Shown: one piece after another, positions 1 to 12,070 of the stretch
Position numbering within the stretch: position 1 is the stretch's first letter
Layout of the letters: every line of letters begins with the position of its first letter
NCBI GenBank assembly: GCA_037447655.1
Contig: JBBHKE010001666.1
Coordinates: 1-64,000, forward strand
Reading direction: 5' to 3'
From: Zygnema cylindricum
Lineage: Eukaryota > Streptophyta > Zygnematophyceae > Zygnematales > Zygnemataceae
DNA: 64,000 nt
Translations under genes and position numbers: made by a program
The notes under the pieces: model-generated
Told to the model about the DNA's origin: nothing
The model's database searches: none
What the model saw: only the letters and a program-made list of their open reading frames with translations

Positions 1-57
1 GGGGGGAGGGAAGGGAGGGAGGGAGGGAGGGAGGGAGGGAGGGAGGGAGGGAGGGAG
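1..57. repeat. (GGGA)n microsatellite
   Basis: An almost pure run of GGGA units (CCCT on the other strand), cut by the window edge. It would lie inside the first intron of the TTM-like gene on the minus strand. The regularly spaced G-runs could form a G-quadruplex on the plus strand, which is the non-template side of that gene's intron. Confidence 0.97.
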
Positions 58-102
58 AGATATACAATACAGAACAGTACATCAGAGCATTTTGAGGAGC
101 AC

Positions 103-309
103 CTGTAATAGCATTTGAATGGCTCGGATAAATAGAAAGAAGCCCTTGTCAAAAGAAAGAGTTTCCTCTACAGGTACAAGCTCATAACGCTCGGTTCCAT
201 CCGGAGTATTTCTCTTTACCAAATGTACCTGGTTCTTCAGAAGCCCGGACCTTCTACCTGAATTAGTGCGAATTGGACCAGCGGATTTCCTGCTGAGCGA
301 GGAGGCCAT
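103..309 (-). CDS. First coding exon of a TTM1/TTM2-like protein (uridine-kinase-like / triphosphate tunnel metalloenzyme)
   Basis: The exon encodes 69 codons from an ATG at 309 to a phase-0 splice donor (CAG|GTGCTC) at 103/102; beyond that the frame soon stops. Residues about 21-33 (SGLLKNQVHLVKR) and 51-66 (LSFDKGFFLFIRAIQM) match the conserved N-terminal signature that in plant TTM1/TTM2 immediately precedes the P-loop kinase domain. In Arabidopsis these are membrane-anchored pyrophosphatase proteins with a uridine-kinase-like domain, a CYTH tunnel domain and a C-terminal transmembrane segment, linked to senescence and immunity. Only the N-terminus is here; the P-loop exon would lie left of the window. 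It is the only confident host gene in the window. The assignment is from remembered family motifs and was not searched. The first 20 residues are basic and serine-rich and do not look like a signal peptide. Confidence 0.72.
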
Positions 310-2287
310 GATGCCTTTTCAGTTGAAGGAGTCCCTATCAGTTAAGAGTCCTTTTCATTTGAAGTGAAGAGATTCTCCCAGCAATCAAAAAACCCTACAG
401 GATATCACGGAAACATTGATTAGGAGATAGTGTTGAAGAAACAATCTTTGAATTCTTCTTTGAAGTAATGTGTGCAGAACATCCCACAGAAACTGTTGGA
501 AAGTAGGGAATAGGCAAAAGTTAAAAGTCAGGCAAGATTTCTAGCACATCAGTTCATATTTCTTAAAATGACAAAATGATAAAATAATAAATTGGCAAAA
601 TGTTAAGAGCAGATTGCAAGAATTGCCTGTCCACAAAAATAGTTAACAAGAAAAAATACAAAAAACACATTCCAGAAAACCTCTGTAGTCACACATTACT
701 AACAAACCCAGCTTACCATCACATTCTCGCACTTTCAGCCATTCCAAAGTTGCAGATAATCAATAATTCGCAATATTGATATCTATTAACAAATTTCGCA
801 AGAACCAGTAGATTTGCAGGAATGTAGTTACATCAAACAATTGAAAGAAAGAACAATCAGTCTGCAATTCTGACCTCAGTAGTCAAAATATCAACGGGAG
901 TAGAAAAACTGCAACAGAGCTCTCGTTGACTCTAACACGAGATAGCAAAAAATCTCTGTTTTTTTTTTTCTCTCATATATTGATAGCCATAGAGGTGTTT
1001 TGCAGAAGCAGCTTTGCTCATAAATGATTCTTCATCAAAAGTGACCGAAGGTACATCCACATGGACATCCTCTGTACGGTCGGTACAACCGTACTGTAGT
1101 TTTACGTGCGTAAATGGGCTGAAATAAGTATACGGGTGAGACCGTAATATACGCGTACGTAAGGCTATGGTGGTACAGAGTATCACGACAAATCACAGGC
1201 GTCCGCGAATTCACTGCAACAGACTCACAAAGAAACACGTGTCGCAATTAGCATGTTCTTTTTTTGGCTTTGTTGAATAAATGCGACCGTTGCGCAACGC
1301 GTTTTCAGAAAAGGACAGTGCTGTTCAAAAGCCGACAAACAGGACTACACAACCGACAGATGGTTTCTTCACAATTACGGGAGTATTGCATGTGATAAAA
1401 TTGGTCAATTACAGTGGATTATAGTTATGATGTCGTGCCATAGGGTGGTGATAATAAATGCGGGAAATACTGCGATCGCAGTATCCAGAGTATCAACCGT
1501 CGTACGGACAATCTTGAACCGTGATTACTAAAGTCCACGGTTACACATGTTCGAGCTTGTAACGGCTGTAATGAGTTAATGACAAATTCGTACGAAAATG
1601 TAAAGCAAAGGAAATTGATATATGGAAAACATAAATCGACGGAGGAAAATCCGCTATATCAACGGAAACGTTTTAGCATAGACCTTTTTGCAAACGAATT
1701 CGCATAATACCTCTATAATTTTGGTACGAAAACGTACATGTAATGAAACAGTAAGCATCATGTTTCACACCAGAGGCACATGTGAAGAGATTTTTAGCCG
1801 TTTCGAACAATTTCCTACAACATTTCATGAGAATGGTTTTGTACTTTTGTAGTTACAATTTTCCGACGAGGGAATACATGAGAGAGACGTTTTGTTGATT
1901 GAATATGCACACGAGGAATTTAAATAAAAAGAAACACAAGAGGAAATTACAGGATTAAAGTAAAGTTTTGCCAACATTTATGAAAAACTGCAATTTTTTT
2001 TTGAAAAACTGTGCAAAATACCACAGTACAGTACAATACTCCATGTAACTAAAGGTGGACTACAAAACTAGATATGTTAGAGGAAATTACAGGATAAAAG
2101 TAAATTTCCACCATTGTTCATGAAATACTTCAATGTTTTTTTCTGAAATATTTCAGAAACTTTAATAATGGTGCCAAAATACCTCAGTTTGGACGCAACA
2201 AAAGTTTTCCACTTTAAGGTAGTTTTTGGACAGAACAATCAAATTTGGGAATTGTTAATCGCAGAGACGATTTTTGCAGCGCGCGGG
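310..2287. other. 5' flank of the TTM-like gene and intergenic DNA
   Basis: The first about 100-600 bases should hold the 5' UTR and promoter of the minus-strand TTM-like gene; I see no decisive TATA box or initiator. From about 1050 to 1200 the sequence is rich in GTAC/CGTA words. The few short open frames here have no recognisable motif and no coding texture, so I annotate none. Confidence 0.5.
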
Positions 2288-2313
2288 TACACCGCGAATC
2301 GTTATTAGCGTTA
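2288..2313 (+). repeat. Isolated end of a TA-flanked inverted-repeat element
   Basis: TA followed by CACCGCGAATCGTTATTAGCG. This matches the terminal inverted repeat of the complete TA-flanked element at 63172-63710 (CACCGTGAATCG...). A second same-orientation end is at 3029-3055. No matching right end is seen for either, so both look like truncated copies. Confidence 0.55.
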
Positions 2314-2728
2314 TGAACTCTATATCGGCACCCCAAATTTTGACATTAATACCTTAAATATAATAAACTACACTATTTAAGGACGTGGACCATAATCTCC
2401 CACGTCTCCTGGCACTAAATTAGAATGAATGACGTTATTTTTTTCTTTACACTAATAATTTCTCAACGGTAATAACAATTCGCATTGTAGTTGTCAGAAA
2501 TTGTGCATTTGAAGTACAATTTCGTACAAGCTACATACCTTTAAGTTCAGATTTGACGCTCAATCCGTCGAACAACTTTGACTGGCGAAATATTGTACTG
2601 GCGGTTAAAAAAGTGTCGCGCTTGCGAACGTCGACCGTCATAGAAAAATTAACAATTCACACGGCCAGCGCAGGTTTAGTGTAACAAAACTGCGGCATCC
2701 ACATATAAATAAAATGGTTGCGCGCAGG

Positions 2729-3030
2729 TAGTTTATCACTCCACGTCTGTGAGAGCACACACAGACATTTGACTTAGTCGCAAAAATGAAATCTACTCGC
2801 GAACCGCAATGACGCGTGACTACGCGTCATTTTAGTTTCATCAATATTTATACGCAGGTACGCATTTTTATTTTGTACGAAGTTTATTTCGTTTCCTGCG
2901 AGTTTATACATGTTGTACGTCATCCTTTAATTTGTGTCCAAGTTCAGTGTAACGGTTCGCGAGTAGATTTCAATTTTGCGGCTAAGTCACATGTCAGTGC
3001 GTACTCTCACAGACGTGAAGTGATAAACTA
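2729..3030. repeat. Small palindromic element with 78-bp inverted arms
   Basis: Arms 2729-2806 and 2953-3030 are reverse complements with a few mismatches, starting TAGTTTATCACTYCACGTCTG and separated by about 146 bp. The centre (about 2875-2960, with GTTTATTTCGTTTC and AAGTTCAGTGTA) resembles the centre of the large foldback element at about 60640-60760. The stretch just left of it (about 2540-2728) resembles that element's arms. It is therefore probably a short, decayed relative of the 59.4-61.9 kb element. No coding capacity is visible. Confidence 0.7.
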
Positions 3031-3133
3031 CACCGCGCATCGTTATTAGTGTCAAAGTTTAGATAGTGTGGAAGTAAATATACCGTCATTGATGCTAATT
3101 AAAATTTGATAATGAAAAAAAAAAGGTTTATTC

Positions 3134-4193
3134 TGAAACTCTGAGACCTCCATAAGTCCTCAAAGTGGACAGCTTTCAAGAAGCCTCTAGGATAACCCTG
3201 ACCCCTTTGTGTTTCAACAATAATTACTTCCACCCTCGCAAAAAAAAACTCTGACCACCTTCACCCCTGTGAAGGCAAGACTCCCTTGAGTCGATAGCAA
3301 AAAGAATCTCTGAATTTGCTCCCCTGAGAAGTAAGTTATAGAGGGTCAAAGTTGACCTTTTGTACATAAGCTCTCTAGGAGAAAGGGTCCTATCTACCAA
3401 TTTTTCTAAGTCTTATCTCTCTCACAAACTCTATCTACTGATGTACGGACCAATCATATTACTCCTTCGTACACAAAAGTACAGCTGTCAGTGTACTTTC
3501 TGTACGAATACTGTAAGACATGTCCGAAATGTCGACACAGGTTATATCCGGATTCGCTCCCTTAATCCCCGAAGATATCGCGATCCAATGAATTTCTGCC
3601 ACGTGTCATCCGATGTGGTGATGACCACAAACCGCCAAAATCCTCTTCCGCAATCTCGGCATTCATTCCGGGCGTCCGATTAAATGCATAATTAATCGTA
3701 ACCGTAAAAAATACTTGCGCGGTATTTGTTTCGCTATCGAAACAAATGCGCGGTACTTGTTCCTTGTCCGTACCTTCAATCTGTACTTTTACCTAACTCG
3801 ATCTATGTATCCCGTAGGCAGTTGTAGTTAAATGATTTATCCAACGTAATCATATATAAATAATTATCAAACCCTGTACTATGTATCCTTGGATTTAGAC
3901 TTAACAGTTAGGACAATCGGCTACCGGCTATCTTTCATTCCGTAGGTACCAGGATCAAATCCTGATTCTGACGCCAATCCTTTTAGTAAAAAAACCGATA
4001 AATAAACTAATCTATTTCCCGTAAATCATAAGATAGCCTTTGCAGCCATGGCTCTTGCTTCCACTCCAACTTCTCCGTGACTGCGACAAGTGTGGGAGTT
4101 GGAGAGAGAAGTTAGAGATAGACTGCCTCGGCTTCTTTCTGTATTTTAATTTAGACTTAGAAAATACTTAAAAAGGAACCATTAATTTCTATA
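3134..4193 (-). repeat. Element A 3' LTR
   Basis: In element orientation it starts TATAGAAATTAATGG (canonical TG mutated to TA) and ends ...GAGTTTCA. It pairs with the 5' LTR at 19245-20304. The polypurine tract lies at about 4194-4209 on the plus-strand coordinate, read AGAAAATAAGGAAAG on the minus strand. It contains the family hairpins (GACTC/GAGTC and CTTCAC/GTGAAG at about 3266-3294) and a T-arm-like CCAGGATCAAATCCTG at 3949-3964. Confidence 0.93.
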
Positions 4194-6468
4194 CTTTCCT
4201 TATTTTCTTGTCACTCTTTAATTTTAGACCACACTTCTCCCGGCAGAAAATTAGCTTAAGGGAAGGCACAGGTTTGATCATCATATCTGCTACCATCTCG
4301 CTATCTGGTCGGTACTCTAAACTGATTATTTTGTTTTCTACTTTCTCTCTAACAAAACTAAGTCTAATGTCCATGTGTTTGGCTTTAAAATGATGTTTAC
4401 GATTGGAAAAAATTGTGATTGCTGCCTGATTATCACAAAAAAAAATTATGCACACCACTTTTAGGGTGAACGAGCTCACCAAGGAAAGACTTGACCCACA
4501 TCAATTCTTTTACAGCAGAGCAAGATGCCATATATTCAGCCTCCATGGTGGACTGAGCAATAACCTTTTGCTGTTTGCTACTCCAACAACAAGCTCATCA
4601 CCCACATATAATACATATCCAGAAGTACATCTTCTCATCGGAGCATCACCATAACTGGCATCACTCCAAGTAGCAATGTCACTATTCTCCCCACCCAAAT
4701 GCAACCATAGATCCATAGTTCCTATCAAATATCAAAGGACTCTCTTAGCTGCCTCCCAATCTCTCTTAGTGGGAGCATTTAGACTTCTACTCAGCACTAC
4801 TACAGCTGCAGCTAAATCCGGCCGGGTACAATTCATAAAATAGATTAGAATTCCCACTACTTGTCTGTAAGGAATAGTCTGCATGAACTTCTGTTCTTCA
4901 AGAGATAATTCCTCGTCTAAGACTATGACTCCTTCTTCCTCACTCCCCTCACTTCCCTTCTTTAACTCCATTGAAGTTGTACAACTATTAGCTTTATCCA
5001 TCTGAAATTTTTCAAGCATTTTCCCTATTGCTTCCTTTTAAGTCAATCTTATAATCTTTGTTTTTCGGTCTCTTTCTACTTGAATTCCCAAAATATATTT
5101 TGCTTCCTCCATATCCTTCATTTCAAATCCCCCCTTAAGATCGGTTTTCAGTTTATTATTTTTTTCCATTGATTTACTTAAAATTAGCAAATTATCAACA
5201 TAAATTGCAATAAATATAATACCTTCCTCATCTTCAAAAACATACATTGAGTGATCCGAGCTGATCCAGATATATCCCAGACCGGTAAGAAACTTATCAA
5301 GTTCTTATTCCATTGTCGAGGCGCATGTTTCAAACCGTAAAGAGATTTAATCAACCGGCATATCCTACTCTCCTCTCCTTCCTCCACAAATCTTTCGGGT
5401 TGTCGCATGAAGATCTCCTCTTCCAATTCTCCATGCAAAAAGGCTGTCTTGATATCCATCTGGTGCACCTCCATGTCTTCCACTACTGGTAGACTGAGAA
5501 GTACAGGGACGGAGGGAAATCTGACCACCGGGGCAAAGGTTTCCTCGTAGTCGATTCCTTCTTTCTGTGTAAATCATTTTGCCACTAATCGGGCTTTGTA
5601 ACGCTTAATGGTGTTATCCGGATGTAGTTTTAATTTAAAAACCCACTTACAACCGATTGGTTTTTGGTTAGTGACAGTCCACCAGCTCCCTAGTATCGGT
5701 TGCCATAATTGAGGCCATCTCCTCATTTATGGTTGTCTCCCACCAGTTTCTTTCTAGGCAAGTCATCGCCTCTCCATAAGTTTGAGATTCATCTTGATGA
5801 CATAGTTTTGTAACCTTGTTATTAACCTGTTTTTCCTGCAATCTTTTGCTACTTCTCCTTCCCCCCTCAAAATCTGTGGCCGGAATATTTGGTTCTCCTG
5901 GGTTCTTTCAAACAATCTCGGCTTCTCCTCGTCCCTTGATTCTGAATTAGTTACTACCACGTCTTCCGCTTCGGGTAGAGTTGTTACTAGAGTTTCCGCA
6001 GCCGAGTTCTTTTCGGTCTGATTTTTACTTGCTAGAATGTCATCTTCTCTAAAACCTAGATAGTTAGGAAGTTCAAAGTCATCGGAATTTTATGACTCAA
6101 ATCTGATTTTCACTGACTTTGTATACTTGAAAGGATCCACGAACTTTCCTTCATCCATAACTACTAGATTCTTTACTAAGATTATATCTTCCCATTTTAG
6201 ATCATATACTCTATATCCTTTCACATCCTCATCATATCCTAATAAAAATCTCGGTTTTCCTTTACGATCTAGCTTCCAATTAGACTAATCTGTATCTAGA
6301 CTGAATACTTGATTGCCGAAAACCTTTAAGTGAGATATGTTTCGTTTCCGACCTGTCCATCTCTCATAAGGTGTTTGATCTTTTATAACTGAAGTAAGAA
6401 CTCTATTTTTGAGGTAATTAGCACAGTTCATTGCTTCGGCCCAAAACCTTTCCTATCTTTTTGTCCGA
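4194..6468 (-). pseudogene. Element A integrase C-terminus, reverse transcriptase and RNase H (decayed)
   Basis: Read on the minus strand from 6468 down: the integrase C-terminal core (VFGNQVFSLD, GYRVYDLK), an acidic linker, RT ([21 protein letters not shown] near 5640, HQMDIKTAFLHGELEEEIF near 5430, active-site region IYVDNLLIL near 5200), then RNase H (WSDASYGDAPMRRCTSGY near 4640, DNQAAITIF near 4430). The catalytic YVDD motif is YVDN, losing the second aspartate. Several frameshifts and stops split the frame, for example near 5040, 5320 and 5700. The segment is adjacent to the polypurine tract and 3' LTR, and is cut at its upstream end by element B. Confidence 0.9.
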
Positions 6469-6473
6469 CAACA

Positions 6474-7656
6474 TGAAACTCTGAGACCTCCATTGGCCCT
6501 CAGAGTAAGCAGATCCAAAAGAAGCTTATCTAGATAGTGCCGACTCCAAGTTGATATAAACCTTAATAATTGACCCCTTGACAATCAAAACCCAAATATT
6601 GATTCACCCCTGTGAAATAACAATTTTTGTGTGGTCAGTTCCACCACAGAATGCAAAGTTAGAATATGAGATTTGGACACATTCACCCACTTTGACTTTC
6701 CCTTAGAAATAACGCCACCCTGGCAGATAAAAACTCTGACCGACTACACCCTTGTGTAGCGTGGACTCCCCTGAGTCCGCAGCAAAAAGAATCATTGAAA
6801 CTGGTCAAGTAAATTAAAAGTTATGGCTGCCCAAAGTTAGCCATTTATACAAGATGCTCTCTGGGTGAGGCGACTACCTACTCAAAAAATTCTAAGTCCT
6901 ATTCTTACTCTAAGACCTTATCTACTGACGTAGGACACCAATCACTTTTCTGTACCGTACAGATAACTACAGGTGTCGGTGTACTTTTTGTACGACAATC
7001 GTACGATATGGCTGAAATGTCGACACATGTCTTATATATCTATTTGTTCCCGTAATCTCTGGTGGCGCCGCAATCCAATGTTGACGTGCCACGTGTCATC
7101 CTATGTGGCGATGACCGCAAACCGCCAAAAGTACATATCCCGTGATCGCGACGCTTATCGTGGCCGTCCGATCATATCCGGCTTCATTTCTAGGCGTTGA
7201 AAATAGACGCGCGGTATTTGTTTCGCGGTCAACCAAATGCGCGGTATCCGTTTCAATAAAGAAATTCGTACTCCGTATTATCCATAACTGTATCTATGCA
7301 ATACGTATATATTTCCAGTTAAATGAACAAGTCTACTTGTAACTATTTACATGTTTATCAAACCCCATACGTCGCAACATTAACTCTAATCCAAACGGCT
7401 AAAGTTACCGGCTAAGATCAGATTGACGGACGGTAAGTATCAGGATCAATTCCTAGGTCCGTCAAGTACCTTTTGGTAAGTCTTACTAATTTACTCCCTG
7501 TCTTTTCTAGAGAGCATAGGCAGCCATGGCTCTAGCTCCCTATCCAACCTTCAGTGACTACAACAAGTGTGGGGGCTTGGAGAGGGGAGTTAGAGGCAGA
7601 CTGCCTCTGCCTTTTTTTATCCTATTACAGACCTAGAAAATACACAAATATCAACA
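6474..7656 (-). repeat. Element B 3' LTR
   Basis: It starts TGTTGATATTTGTG and ends GAGTTTCA in element orientation, with the polypurine tract AGAAAATAAGGGGAG just outside at 7657-7671. It carries a clear TATA box (TGTATAAATGG on the minus strand, about 6841-6852). The paired hairpins CTACAC/GTGTAG and GGACTC/GAGTCC lie at about 6744-6779. A 9-bp perfect inverted repeat (TTGACGGAC/GTCCGTCAA) encloses a T-arm-like motif near 7421-7466. Confidence 0.93.
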
Positions 7657-8275
7657 CTCCCCTTATTTTCTAGTCCTTTTTTTTTTCTTTCAACTTCCAC
7701 AAACAAGAAAACAAACACCCCCTCCCCTTTTTCTTTTTGTTTTTCTTTTTCTTTTTTCCTTTTCTTTTCATAAAACTTAAGTATTTAACACAGTGCATTA
7801 AATGAACTGAAATAATAATTGCATCACACATTTTATTTAACATCCCACTTTTCATAAATCCGAACAAAGATTTTATCCACCTCATCACTTTTTCATCCAC
7901 ACACAAACTGATTTCCCTCTTGCGATCTAAACAACCATCCCCATCTCCAATCTGCAACATACACCCAGATGCTAACCCTTTTACAGGCACACCTTCATAA
8001 ATAGCATCACTCCCTTTAGCGGTGTCAAACCCATTACCCGCAAAAATTGAACTTTCCTCACTCTCTCCTATGGATTTCTTTCCACTCTCCCTTTCTAAAT
8101 TTATTCCCAATAAGTATTTCTCCTCCCCTAAACCTTTCATTAAATATTCCTCTTCTCCCTTATCTTAAAAAATCCCTTCTAGTTTCACTTCTCCCCTTTC
8201 CTCGGAATCCGTTGAGGTCTCCCTTTCTGACCAGTTTTCTAATTCCAAAATACCTATAAAATTATCCTCATTAAT
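7657..8275 (-). pseudogene. Element B residual RT / RNase H sequence
   Basis: Minus-strand reading gives LGEEKYLLGINLERESGK (the RT segment that follows the active site in relatives), then SDAIYEGVPVKGLASGCML (cf. RNase H SDASYGDAPMRRCTSGY). Intervening sequence is lost. The end runs into a lysine-rich low-complexity stretch (7680-7770) before the polypurine tract. It is a deletion scar of pol, not a functional enzyme. Confidence 0.75.
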
Positions 8276-9553
8276 TTAATCTTTCCCGTTTTCACTTATG
8301 GATCCCAGATCTGACTTTCTCATTTCTAAGTCATACACTTTACTCTCCTCGACATCCTCAAGTACCTCCTCTCTCTTTACTTCCCTTATACCTCCAAAAG
8401 CACACTGTTGCCTTTGTGCAATTTCTGTGTGCTTTTCTCTCTTCCCCATACTACTAATCCGGAGAATCTCTAAAATATCTTCATCCTCTTTCTCCTCTTC
8501 CCCTTCTTCCACCTCATCCACATTCGAACTTCTAAGTTTTTCAAAACAAGGGCATTCTTCCATATAATGACCCGGTTCCCTACAAAAGAAGCAAACCCCT
8601 TTTTTCAAAGATCCCGTGTCTTTTCCTCTCCCTCTCTTTCTATCAAAGTTCCGATAAGGTTTACCTTTGTCTTTCATCCTCTCATCACGCTTTTGCTCGT
8701 CACCACCGTTCCTCTTATCACGCTTCCGCCAATCACCACCAGCTGTAAATGCATTCACTCTGTCACTTCCCCTACGAAGCTCCAAAGTGCTTTCCCTCAC
8801 AAGAATTATCCCCATGGTAAAGCTCCAAGTCCACGAGGAACCATCAAGTGCCTGCATACGACAAATGATGTTTTCGTACTCATCTGGGAGTTTCATAAGT
8901 AGTGTATTAATCTTACTCTCCACAGATTCTACATATCCTGCACTAGCTAGATCAACATATAACGCAGCAATATCATTGCAAAACTCTATCATGCTACCGC
9001 CTTTATAAACATATGCCTTTATTTCCTATTTTACTAATTGCTGCCTTTGAATAGTCTCACTCTTATAAATCTGACTTAGTGCTTCCCATATCTCTGAAGA
9101 CTTAGTTAGACTTAAAAGAGTGATAGCTATCGACTTAGACACATATCTAAGTATGAGATGTTTTGCTATAGTGTTTTTGTATTCCCATATTTTTTTGTCA
9201 TTTTCTTCAGTTTTAATCCCTACATGTGCTACCATAGCTGAGAGCCTAGCTCCCCTCACCATAGGTGTCCCTTTTTCCTTCTCCCCTATTTCCCCATCCA
9301 CGGAAAGGTTTTTCCCTTCACCTTCCGTTGCATCTGAACTCCGAATGATATTCTGGGCAGTCTCAGATGATTCTCCGTAGTAAGCTCCTCCAAAGCCAGG
9401 TGGCAGACATCTCACTTGTCCCGCAAAAATTCCCCATAAGTGCTTCTCGAAAAGCAATCCCTCCATTGTAAACGCCCAATACGTGAAGCTTGTTCCATCA
9501 AACATAGGCACCCTAGATGGTGGGCACAAAACCTGAAACTCCGAGACCTCCAT
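8276..9553 (-). pseudogene. Element B Gag (one internal stop)
   Basis: One frame of 426 codons from an ATG at 9553, inside the 5' LTR, to a stop at 8276. It is broken by a single in-frame TAG between LVK and EIKAYVYKGG (about 9023-9025). The N-terminus MEVSEFQVLCPPSRVPMFDG reads across the LTR end and primer site. The middle carries the Copia gag capsid-like region (IWEYKNTIAKHLILRYV). Residues about 320-333 form one CCHC zinc knuckle, CFFCREPGHYMEEC. The C-terminus is strongly acidic. Gag is the only protein this element could nearly still make, as in some non-autonomous elements that keep gag for packaging. Confidence 0.85.
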
Positions 9554-10715
9554 TGGCCCTCAGAGTAAGCAGATCCAAAAGAAGCTTATCTAGATAGTGC
9601 CAACTCCAAGTTGATATAAACCTAAATGATTGACCCCTTGACAATCAAAACCCAAATATTGATTCACCCCTGTGAAATAACACTTTCCGTGTGGTCAGTT
9701 CCACCACAGAATGCAAAGTTAGAATATGAGATTTGAACACATTCACCCACTTTGACTTTCCCTTAGAAATACCGCCACCCTGGCAAACAAAAACTCTGAC
9801 CGACTACACCCCTGTGTAGCCTGGACTCCCCTGGGTCCGCAGCAAAAAGAATCATTGAAACTGGTCAAGTAAATTAAAAGTTATGGCTGCCCAAAGTTAG
9901 CCATTTATACAAGATGCTCTCTGGGAGAGAGGACTACCTACTCAAAAAATTCTAAGTCATATTCTCACTCTAAGACCCTATCACCTGACGTACGACACCA
10001 ATCACTTTACTGTACCGTACAGATAACTACAGGTGTCGGTGTACTTTTTGTACGACAATCGTACGATATGGCTGAAATGTCGACACATGTCATGTATCTA
10101 TTTGTTCCCGTAATCTCCGGTGGCGCCGCAATCCAATGTTGACGTGCCACGTGTCATCCTATATGGCGATGACCGCAAACCGCCAAAAGTACATATCGCG
10201 TGATCGCGACGCCTATCGTGGCCGTCCGATCATATCCGGCTACATTTTTAGCCGTTGAAAATAGACGCGCGGTATTTGTTTCGCGGTCGAACCAAATGCA
10301 CGGTATCCGTTTCAATAAAGAAATCCGTACTCCGTACTTTCCATAACTGTATCTATGCAATACGTATATATTTCTAGTTAAATGAACAAGTCTACGTGTA
10401 ACTATTTACATGTTTATCAAACCCCATACGTCGCAACATTAACTCTAATCCAAACGGCAAAAGTTACCGGCTAAGATCAGATTGACGGACGGTAGGTATC
10501 ACGATCAATTCCTGGGTCCGTCAAGTACCTTTTGGTAAGTATTACTAATTTACTCCCTGTCTTTTCTAAAAAGCATAGGCAGCCATGGCTCTAGCTCCCT
10601 ATCCAACCTTCAGTGACTACAACAAATGTGGGGGCTTGGAGAGGGGAGTTAGAGGCAGACTGCCTCTGCCTTTTTCTATCCTACTACAGACCTAGAAAAT
10701 ACACAAATATCAACA
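9534..10715 (-). repeat. Element B 5' LTR
   Basis: Pairs with 6474-7656. The PBS region immediately inside (9519-9533) reads GGTTTTGTGCCCACC on the minus strand, a diverged form of the half-tRNA primer site. The TATA box (TGTATAAATGG, minus) is at about 9901-9912. The LTR ends with the gag ATG inside an inverted repeat, here CTCTGAG/CTCGGAG. Confidence 0.93.
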
Positions 10716-10720
10716 CAACA

Positions 10721-12065
10721 TACTTCTAGCACTATCACTTAGTGTCCTATTTAATCTTTCAGCTACCCGATTCTGTTTTTGGTTATCTGGAACTATCTTT
10801 TGGTGTTGGACTCTATCTTCCCTCAGAAAATCCTCAAACTGGTTAGAAGTATACTCTCCACCATTGTCACTCCTTACTCTCTTGATTCGAGTTTCATGGA
10901 CTTTTTTGCTCTATGCTTTATATTGTCTAAAACAATCATGAGCCTGTGACTTGTTTTTCAAAAAATACACCGTGGAATACCGAGAACAGTCATCGGTGAT
11001 ATTCATCATAAATCTCTTCCCCCTCGGTGAGGGCACTTTAGCCGGTCCCCAAATATCTGTGTGTACTAAATCTAGAATTTTTTCTCCCTTATAAGAGGTT
11101 GTTTTGGGAAAGGTTAATCTGTGTGCTTTACCTTGTGCACATCCACTACAATCACTTATATTATCACTGTCACTGAACTGAATCCCTTCCACCACTCCCA
11201 TCTTTTTCATCTCTCTTAATTTATCTAGATTCACATGCCCAAGCTTCTTATGCCACATCATAATATTATGAACACCAGCATAATAAAGTTTCTTTGTTTC
11301 ATTACTTAAAATCAGCCTAAACATCCATTGGCTCCCTTTCTCAGCAATGAAATAGACCTCTTCCTAAAAATTAGCAGTAAAGACTCTTTCCCTAGTGCTA
11401 ATAAAAAAACCCTTATCATCTAATACAGATGTAGAGATGAGGTTTTTGTTCAGCTCAAGAATAAACAATACATCGGAGAATATTACTAAATATGTCTTTC
11501 CTTCTACTAACAATTTCAGATCTACCGATCCTACAAGAGTAGTAGTGACTATCCTCCCATCCCCGTACTCTATTTCTACGGGGGGAATCTTTCTTATCTT
11601 AGTGAACAGGTGCTTATCCTTACACATGTGCATGGAGGCACCTGAATCTATAATCCAGCCTGCTTCACCTTTCAATCCACCGTAAGCACATTTCTGCCTT
11701 CGTGGATTTTCGACCTCGTTTTTCGCCTCCAACTCCTTATCCAATAGGAGCTCATCGTCCTCGTCCTCGAATTTTGCCTCATGTACCTGTGTCAGAAGGG
11801 CCTTTTTTTTTCCTCTCGGGTTCCACCGGTCTGCCCCTTCATTAACACAAGCTCGGTTAGCTTAGTGCACTCTGCCATATAGTGCCCCAGTTTCTTACAA
11901 AAATGACATAAACCTTTAGGAGCCCTTGGTCCGAACTCGTCGGTCTGATTTTTTTGCTCCCTCCCCCCATAGTTTCTGACCGGTCTTCGGCAATCTTTGT
12001 TCCTCCAATCAGTCGCAGCTGCCAAGGCTTGCCCACTTTTTCCTCCCCTTCGGATCTCAATCATA
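10721..12065 (-). pseudogene. Element A Gag zinc knuckle, protease and integrase N-terminal half (decayed)
   Basis: On the minus strand: zinc knuckle CHFCKKLGHYMAEC (about 11870-11912), acidic linker, aspartic protease WIIDSGASMHMC (about 11630-11670, catalytic DSG intact), GAG-pre-integrase MMWHKKLGHVNLDKL and CSGCAQGKAH, then integrase HTDIWGP and RSDNGGEYTS with two of the catalytic acidic residues. The usual NGVAE is NRVAE (about 10770), with the glutamate kept. The frame has several small lesions, for example near 11360 and 11790. It is bounded by the target duplications of B (left) and C (right). Confidence 0.9.
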
Positions 12066-12070
12066 TTCTC

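Larger units (their letters stand above)
6474..10715 (-). mobile_element. Copia element B, internally deleted, inserted in element A
   Basis: A 4,242-bp element on the minus strand with LTRs of 1,183 and 1,182 bp and a perfect CAACA target duplication (6469-6473, 10716-10720) inside element A's integrase. The interior is only about 1.9 kb: a long gag frame followed by scraps of RT/RNase H. Protease, integrase and the RT catalytic core are missing, so it could move only with enzymes supplied in trans. The LTRs look only a few per cent diverged. It belongs to the same broad lineage as A, C, D, E and F (gag opening PPSRVP), but its LTR is a distinct subfamily. Confidence 0.94.

Noticed and set aside
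7680-7770. Lysine-rich C-terminus of a 156-codon ORF as a real protein end
   Set aside because: It is a CTTTTT-rich low-complexity stretch next to the polypurine tract in a deleted pol remnant.
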